A stretch of DNA of 64,000 bases, taken from Cubamyces lactineus. Taxonomy: Eukaryota > Basidiomycota > Agaricomycetes > Polyporales > Polyporaceae. How positions within the stretch are numbered: position 1 is the stretch's first letter; each line of letters starts with the position of its first letter. The stretch is from positions 186,001-250,000 of the forward strand of contig JACDTU010000010.1 in the NCBI GenBank assembly GCA_022376465.1, read 5' to 3'. A program made the translations under genes and the position numbers. The notes under the pieces were generated by a model. The model was not told the DNA's origin. It saw only the letters and a program-made list of their open reading frames with translations, and searched no databases. Shown here piece after piece: positions 58,031 to 64,000 of this stretch.

Positions 58031-59144
58031 GCTTCCAGGCAGTGTTGTACGGTCGTGCGGCCTGGTCGCGTAGTCGCATGGACGACCTTGCGACTAGTCG
58101 CGCGACCGACATGCCGACCATCAAACGACCCGACTTTACCCACGCCCCAATGCGACCCGGATATGTTCGGGCCGGCCGGTGCACCCAATGATCATCTCTC
58201 CGAGTCAACCTCGCGGCCGTGGGCCTCGTCGCCTCGGGACGTGTGCCCCTTAGCAGTTCGTCCTAAGGCTACGACCACGAGCCACTCTTGCTCGTGCATA
58301 CTGGTGGAACGTGTCAGTAGCCACTAGTATCGATGTGGAGTAGTCTCTAGGAGCTTTGTCAGTACTCACCTCCCCCCCCTCTCCTGTCATGCCGCCCGAC
58401 CCGCCTCACAGACAGCCGCCAAAGTATGAGCGTGAATGCGCACTTGAGCAGCAAGCGGCGTCCACAAAGCTGTTTCGAGCCAAAGTAAATGCTCGAACCG
58501 TACTCAGAACCCCATTTAAGAACGACCTACGCGTTAGCATTTAAACCCTCGTGCGAGTATTAAACACCTTCGCAAGGGAGGTCGCGCGGTGTCGCGCGCG
58601 AGGGCGCGAAGCCTGCCGTGGCGCCGGGTCAAAAGGCAGAGCCTTTAAATTTCAGGTGGGACGTTAACCTGTAGTGCCGCCTACGGTTTTGCCAACGACC
58701 TCGAGCAGTGGTTCAAGGTAACGATTGCTTCGCTATTCAACTTCAACTCAACGCACTGAGTGCAGCATGTTGCAAGTTTTGCGAACCTTGGCCTTGACGA
58801 GGAGCTCGAGCTCTATGAACTGCTGGACTATGACACCGCTGGAGATTGATGAGAGTAATGAGAACACGGATGGGCTGGATGGGGACCTCGGACTGGATGA
58901 GATGACACTCGATGTAATGCAACCATAACTTTCATTTGTACTGAATGTGATCTGCAGCTCTGTATGGCCTCATAACCAGTGGTCGCGTTCAGTATGGAGG
59001 CGTAGGTCGCGGCACTAAGCGCCTGAGGGACCCGACTTTGCCATATCGGGCAAAGTCGTGGTCGCATTTCCGACCATATGTCCGGACATCCCGACTATAT
59101 GTCAGTCGCACGGCTGGTCGCGCGACCGGTACAACACTGCTTCC
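58031..59144. repeat. Inverted-repeat-bounded segment with hairpins
   Basis: CAGTGTTGTAC at 58040-58050 recurs as its reverse complement GTACAACACTG at 59129-59139, each followed inward by related G/C-rich sequence (CGGTCGTGCGG against CCGGTCGCGCG). A motif AGTCGCGCGACCG in the left arm matches a perfect 12-bp palindrome GGTCGCGCGACC at 59116-59127. A 10-bp perfect hairpin (CGACTTTGCC at 59033-59042, GGCAAAGTCG at 59049-59058) lies in the right arm. The pattern suits a foldback or MITE-like element of about 1.1 kb, but target-site duplications were not established. Confidence 0.45.
58725..58928 (+). pseudogene. Frame-broken acidic C-terminal protein fragment
   Basis: One frame reads FANLGLDEELELYELLDYDT and stops at GGAGATTGA; the adjacent frame continues in the same style, DESNENTDGLDGDLGLDEMT, ending DVMQP and a stop at 58926. 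The two match in composition, so a single frame change within an acidic tail is likely. Such tails end some fungal transposases, which would fit its position inside the inverted repeats, but no catalytic part is present to prove it. Confidence 0.35.
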
Positions 59145-59694
59145 AGGGCTGGGAAAGCAGGACGGTTCCCACGGGGGACGAAGTACGCGCCGGGCTGAGC
59201 GTAAAGGTTGTGCGTGGTAGCCTTCTCTCCTCCGCGCGATGGACTGCATTGACGATAGGCCCCCCAGCGTTGGGAGCGACTCCGCAGCGCACGGGGATCG
59301 AGACTCGGTGGCGAGCAGGTGCGAACGCGAGACTGCGACATGCCGTGTCAGCCTGGGGACCATCGGCGGTAACTGTGGAGAGTTAAGAGCCTTGCCGCAG
59401 CCTCGTGCGTTACGTGTATTGCTATTGAAAGAGCGAGAGTCCGATCCGACAGTGGCAGCTATCACGGTCAGGCGGCAAGCGTCGGGACGATTAGGGAGGC
59501 GAGGATTGGGAGAGAGGCCCGAAGCGGGAGGACTGGGTGTCTTGGGTCCGTCGCCTGCGCCTGGCCCGTTGACGTGGGTACGCACGACTCCGGCTTGGCG
59601 CTCGACGGGGCTTCTGAGAGTCAATCGCAATGCGTCCTCTCAGACTCTAGAAAGAGCTGCGCTGCGATTGTCACGGTCGTCCTCATGAGACACT

Positions 59695-59718
59695 TTCGCA
59701 TTCGCATTCGCATTCGCA
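59695..59718. repeat. Hexanucleotide microsatellite (TTCGCA)4
   Basis: Four tandem TTCGCA units directly upstream of the promoter region of the Zn2Cys6 gene. Visible by reading; significance unknown. Confidence 0.7.
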
Positions 59719-59990
59719 GTCCTTGACGCCAATTATCGAATCCGCCTCTACGGCGTTCGCCAGCTCCCACGCTGCCCCCTCCGCATTTTTTGTCCAATCT
59801 TCCCACTCCGGTCACCGACTCGGTGAGCGGTCCTCTCTGTGCGCCTATCGCACAATGTCGCTCGGTTCTCCTTCTCCAGCCTTTCCTCTGTCCCTGGGCC
59901 ATGCTTCCCCAATCACTCCTTGCCATACAGAGCTTCCACCCTGCCACCCCGCTTGTCGGGTTCGTGTGCCAAGCACCCTCCACCCCACCC

Positions 59991-60000
59991 GTTATAAATT
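59991..60000 (+). promoter_or_regulatory. TATA box of the Zn2Cys6 gene
   Basis: GTTATAAATT lies about 45-50 bases before the ATG at 60044 with a C-rich leader between them. Confidence 0.6.
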
Positions 60001-60043
60001 CACCGCAGATATGCTTGCCTGATCCATCCCTTCCCCCAGAATC

Positions 60044-61584
60044 ATGTCTACCGAATCCGCCACCGCTAAGAAGAGAGCTTCTGCTGCCACTCCGAAGCGC
60101 ACCTCCGAGGACGACCATCGTCGTGAGTACCCCGCCCCCACCCCCCACTCCCGCCAAGCTGACCACGATGCAGGGAAGCGGCGCAACCGGCCAACACAGT
60201 CATGCCTCAACTGCCATACCTCGAAGCGCATGGTGCGCCTCTATTCTCTAACCTCGACGTCGATCCTAGGCCTGACATCAATGCTAGTGTGATCGACAAC
60301 GTCCTTGCGGTCGGTGCACACAACTCGGCCTGGTAAGGCGCTTCTTTTGGCTGGCAGTATCGCTTGGCTCATGCACCCCGACAGACCGGTCTTTGTGTCT
60401 ACGAGGTCGACAATCCTTCGCATAGGTGCGATTGTCGAGGTTCTCTTCGCAGAACTTCGCACTGACCTCGACTACAGGGCGAACGCACACGACGAGGCTG
60501 CTCGGCTGCAGAAGCGAGTCGCCGAACTGGAGAGCATCATCCGAGAGGTCAGCTCGCACACGTACAGAGGGTTTCGTTGAGCTCACGCATTGATGTCACA
60601 GCTCAAGAACAAACCTCATCCACGATGGGCCCAGTCCGGAAGCGCTACGGCCAACAATAGCTCGACAACTAGTCTGGTTGGAGAGGACACCGGCGCCCCG
60701 GGGCCCTCGGTGTCGAAGAGCGGGCACTCGACAGCCAGCTTCCCCACATTGCCGAAGCCGCTTGTTCGGACACGAGAACCCACGCCCTCTTCTCCTTCTG
60801 CCCTCCTCCAGGCCATGCCTGGGCCGTTGTCCGGCATCCCGGGCCTTGGAACACCGCCGCCGTTGGCCACGCCATCACCCGACATTCGTTCGCCAATTGA
60901 CCCATATCCTAGCCCCGGCGCGGACATCATCAGCTCGATGCTCAACCCTGAATACGACCTGTCGACACTGCTGTCATCCTGTCAGACGTCAGGTAGTGGA
61001 CCAACGCACGACGGCTATCTGAACGACATGCTCGATACCCTTCTATCACCTTCCAATGCATGCCCCTCCCACTCCGGCGAAGAGCACTGCGGTTGTCTCA
61101 ACGATCATACGAGCTATAACACCGTACTCGAGCTCTCGTTGCGCCTTCGTCGAGCTACAGAAATCTTGTCGCAATACGCCAAGCACGGCGCGCAGTCAGA
61201 CTGCAAGGTTCATAAGGGAATCTCGGAGCTTGACAGATTCACTACGTAAGTTGACCATGTCGACGAGTTATTCTCGGTCGTTGACGACCATTGCGCCTTA
61301 CCTACAGGACCGCGCTCGGCAATATCGTCACACCGCCGGAGCCTGTTTCATCGCAGCCACACACCCCACCCATGCCTGTTGCCAACCCGGTCTTTGGACG
61401 TCCATCATATCCCAGCGCTCGCCCTTCACAGAGCGGCCCTGCTCCTCACGCGCTACAGTCTCCACGGGCGTGGGACTTCAAAAGCGCGCAACCTCAGTCA
61501 TATCCTAGTCCTCCTTGGGACGACTCTTTCATGTCGTGGGAGCCACTACGGCAGTCGTCGGAGTGGCCACAAGGGGGACTTTAG
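60044..61584 (+). CDS. Zn2Cys6 fungal transcription factor
   Basis: Nuclear DNA-binding regulator. The start MSTESATAKKRASAATPKRT is basic. After an intron, KRRNRPTQSCLNCHTSKRM joins across a second intron to CDRQRPCGRCTQLGLTGLC, giving the six Cys with spacing C-x2-C-x6-C-x5-C-x2-C-x8-C. A linker and a short coiled coil (HDEAARLQKRVAELESIIRE) suit dimerisation. The rest is Ser/Pro-rich, with NPEYDLSTLLSS and a Cys/His cluster (CPSHSGEEHCGCLNDH). The last exon, starting at about 61308, contains PPMPVANPVFGRPSYPS and ends SEWPQGGL. No fungal-specific TF middle-homology domain is evident, so it belongs to the short class common in basidiomycetes. Targets are unknown. Confidence 0.9.
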
Positions 61585-63935
61585 TCGGGGACATATACTT
61601 TCGGATAGAGTTCGAGATCACGTATGATGTATATTTATAGGTGGGCGTTCGGACTCGCCCTTGGCTTGTTCTTCATAGCCTTTATATGAAATCGTCGCGG
61701 TTGTATTCTTGTACAATAAAGCGAGATCCGTGAACACGAGATTCTATCAGGTCGTGATCTCGAACCTGTCAGGGCGTCGCTGGTCGGAGGTCAGACCAGA
61801 TGCGGATGGAGAGGTTCGCCAACAGACTGCGAGTAAAACGCCGGATGACATCGAAGAAGTCATGGCGGTAGCGACAACTCGCCGGTTCTCGCCTAGCCAT
61901 AACGCCACGATGGCGAATACCAACATGCACTATGCACGTACTCGGGCGCAGCTCCGACTTACGAGACGGGGTGAGGAGCACGTTGGACGCGTACCACGGG
62001 ACGACGGTAATCGGGGTGGCATTGAGAAATAAGAGGGATCTACACCCATGTATGGTATGATGACCCTGCAATATTATGGCTTATTGCGAACACCAGTCGG
62101 CCGGAACTGAAGACGTAGTACTTACGTCTCAACCAGGACGCGCGGGACAAGGAGGGCGTCGGACTGCCGATAAGCAAGCCGATGTCTACGCCACTTACCG
62201 CACGGCGGTACTAAACGGACGAAGAAACGTTCTGATGGCACGTCGTGCAACACAGGCGTCCAAGACGTTGTATAAGGCTCTTACTTGATACCAGATCATA
62301 GGTACCAGATGGCGCTGGGGATTACAGCAAGTCAAGGCATGACAGTGGACGCGACACTTTCCGGATGGAGATGGGCATGAGTATGTCATACAGGCTCGAC
62401 AGTTCAGGTCACAGAACCACTTACCGTAGGATCACCGGCCCAAGGAAGTGGTTGCTGCACATAAACCTACCGTGTGGGACTTTCTATGGCGTGTTGTACG
62501 CGTGTTACACCTTGCCGCTTGAAGCTGGGATTTTCGCACCGAAGAGCCTGCTGCATCTAATCTTATCAGATAACATGGGAGATAGACAGACGAAAGGCCA
62601 CATACTCGTGGAATGCATTGGGAGCGAATCATCAGGCTGTTCACCACAAAGCATGGTCAGGAGATTAGTGTGAGAGACGTCGTGCTCGCTGAGCGGACAG
62701 AACCCTCGCTGATGTAAAGTCTGCTGTCAATGCACGCCTGGCAGAACGGGGTAATATTAACGGTTGGAGAAGGGAGAAGATGCTTGAGTTAATCTCCCGA
62801 GCGCGGGGCGCGGACGAGACGCGCATGGGCCGGTTCGCATGCCAAGTAGAGCCAAGCGCGTCCTCGAGCTGCCAAGCAACTTCTCTGTCCATTAATACTC
62901 AGTTAGTGCGGTCCGCAATCCAACCTTGGTGGGTTCCATACATGTAAGGAGAGCTGCGTAACTTCTGTGCACAGCGACGCAGAATATGCGGCCAGCCACT
63001 ATGCTGTAAATCTATGAAAGGCTGTGTGGATGAGATTGAACATAGAGCAAGTGATAGCCGGGCCAGGATACTGCAGTTGTGCCGCTAAGTGTAAGGCGAG
63101 AATGTGAGTACATATTGGTTCATACCTAAGTATCACGGCTCTGGCAACTTCTTGCACCACTCGTACAGACGGAGTCGTAACCAAGGCCGCGGATAACTCG
63201 GTAAGAACCCCGGTCCTGCGCCGGGAGCATTGGTCCATTCATCGGACGAAAATCTGTCAAGATTTTGTGACTTGACCAGATGTGCCGACTCCGTAACGAA
63301 TCAGTCTGCTCGGGTTTCGATGTCTCGACCGGAGAAGATCAAGCCGGACTTGATGGTTGTCGCTTGTAAATACTGGGACGCTAGAACGGAGCCCTGCCCA
63401 TGTTCACTTCAGTGTAGTATGTCAAGTGTTGCGAGTTGAAGTGTAGATCGTGGCCAAGGTTCATTTTCGGGGAAGACCGATCAAAAGCAGCCGGTTTCTC
63501 AATAGTTCTACAAAAGAGTACTTACAGCATAGCAGAACAGGACACCTAGTATAGGTGCTGCTTGAGAAACTAGGACGTCTTCACGATATGCACAATTGCA
63601 ATAACCGGTGTATCTGCACTCCGAGCGGATAGAGTACCGGGGAGACATACCATTCCATGGGCGATTGGTCGGACCACCTTGCCTATCTGTCAGCGAGCGT
63701 TGAGCATAGGTATTGTATAGCCCAGAGGCAGGTATAGATCAGTGGCTCCAGATGTACTTGACTCGAAGACAGGAAAGCTGGCAGGAGGTGGTCGTGTCAA
63801 TTCTCGACGTTTTACTTATTCCCGAAACGGGGAGAGAGAAAATGCCGGCATAATCGGGCCACCTCCGGACCGGCTCAGAAATGTCTCGAAATGGCAGGGT
63901 TGGGCTGAAGTCTGCCTTAGTCAGCATTAGCCACC
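61585..63935. other. Gene-poor right flank
   Basis: About 2.3 kb after the Zn2Cys6 gene. Frames of 60-107 codons occur on both strands (61709-62032 plus, 62892-62665 minus) but lack family features or joined exons. No gene supported. Confidence 0.45.
61715..61720 (+). terminator. Poly(A) signal of the Zn2Cys6 gene
   Basis: AATAAA lies about 130 bases after the stop codon, the canonical polyadenylation hexamer at a plausible distance. Confidence 0.5.
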
Positions 63936-64000
63936 TATATAAGCGAAGCGCTCACTTGCGACGTAACTCTTCATCGACTTCGTGCACACTCTCACTCACT
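63936..64000 (+). promoter_or_regulatory. Core promoter at the right edge for a gene outside the window
   Basis: TATATAAG at about 63937-63944 is followed by a C/T-rich leader (CTCTCACTCACT) that runs to the window end without an ATG-led frame. This is the usual look of a highly transcribed fungal promoter; the coding start should lie just beyond 64000. Confidence 0.55.

Larger units (their letters stand above)
54531..60043. other. 5.5-kb gene-free, degenerate region
   Basis: No intact gene could be supported. Short open frames on both strands overlap and are broken by stops, for example 55658-55870 and 57120-57300, where coding-like stretches (GLHPDSGLNAPK, AYMIMFASS) stop or change frame. 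Within it lie the inverted-repeat structure at 58031-59144 and the acidic fragment at 58725-58928. This looks like an old repeat or transposon graveyard, but no transposase motif is readable. Confidence 0.5.

Noticed and set aside
1..64000. CRISPR array, operon or bacterial mobile element
   Set aside because: No regular direct repeats with spacers, no ribosome binding sites or operon spacing; spliceosomal introns throughout mark eukaryotic nuclear DNA.

Overview
The window looks like nuclear DNA of a filamentous basidiomycete, probably an Agaricomycete. Genes are densely packed on both strands and cut by many short introns (about 50-65 nt) with GT-AG or occasional GC-AG ends. Both tRNA genes carry short introns after the anticodon. 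Several protein families are typical of mushroom-forming fungi: HET-domain proteins, a GH18 chitinase, a CE9-type amidohydrolase and small secreted proteins. All gene models were read by hand from the sequence, with no database search.

Layout. 1-6173: edge of an unknown minus-strand gene, tRNA-Gln, a ten-exon GH18 chitinase, and a HET-domain gene broken by a 1-nt deletion. 6434-21431: an HMMR-C/STPG coiled-coil protein, a small secreted protein, cohesin subunit RAD21, a mitochondrial PPR protein, a frameshifted F-box gene, a signal-peptide-bearing AhpD-like protein, tRNA-Lys and an R3H-associated-domain protein. 21991-26373: a division 1 chitin synthase. 26374-31618: a gene-poor stretch holding a family of very short secreted peptides that share a C-x6-C loop (three open, one decayed), plus relics. 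31619-39145: a CE9-like amidohydrolase, arginine methyltransferase RMT2 and a two-TM membrane protein. 39509-54530: an intact HET-domain paralogue inverted relative to the first, TRAPP subunit BET5, a DHA2-type MFS transporter, the FUN30 chromatin remodeller and a mitochondrial-carrier-like protein. 54531-60043: about 5.5 kb without a supported gene, containing an inverted-repeat structure and a broken acidic coding remnant. 60044-61584: a Zn2Cys6 transcription factor. 61585-64000: little content, with a TATA promoter at the right edge for a gene outside the window.

The conserved genes (RAD21, FUN30, BET5, RMT2, chitin synthase, PPR, carrier) are housekeeping and do not form one pathway. The accessory content is the inverted HET pair about 33 kb apart, the C-x6-C peptide family and the degenerate 54.5-60.0 kb stretch. 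The peptide family is the best candidate for something undescribed. The HET pair is notable for a predicted N-myristoylated N-terminus in both copies and loss of frame in one.
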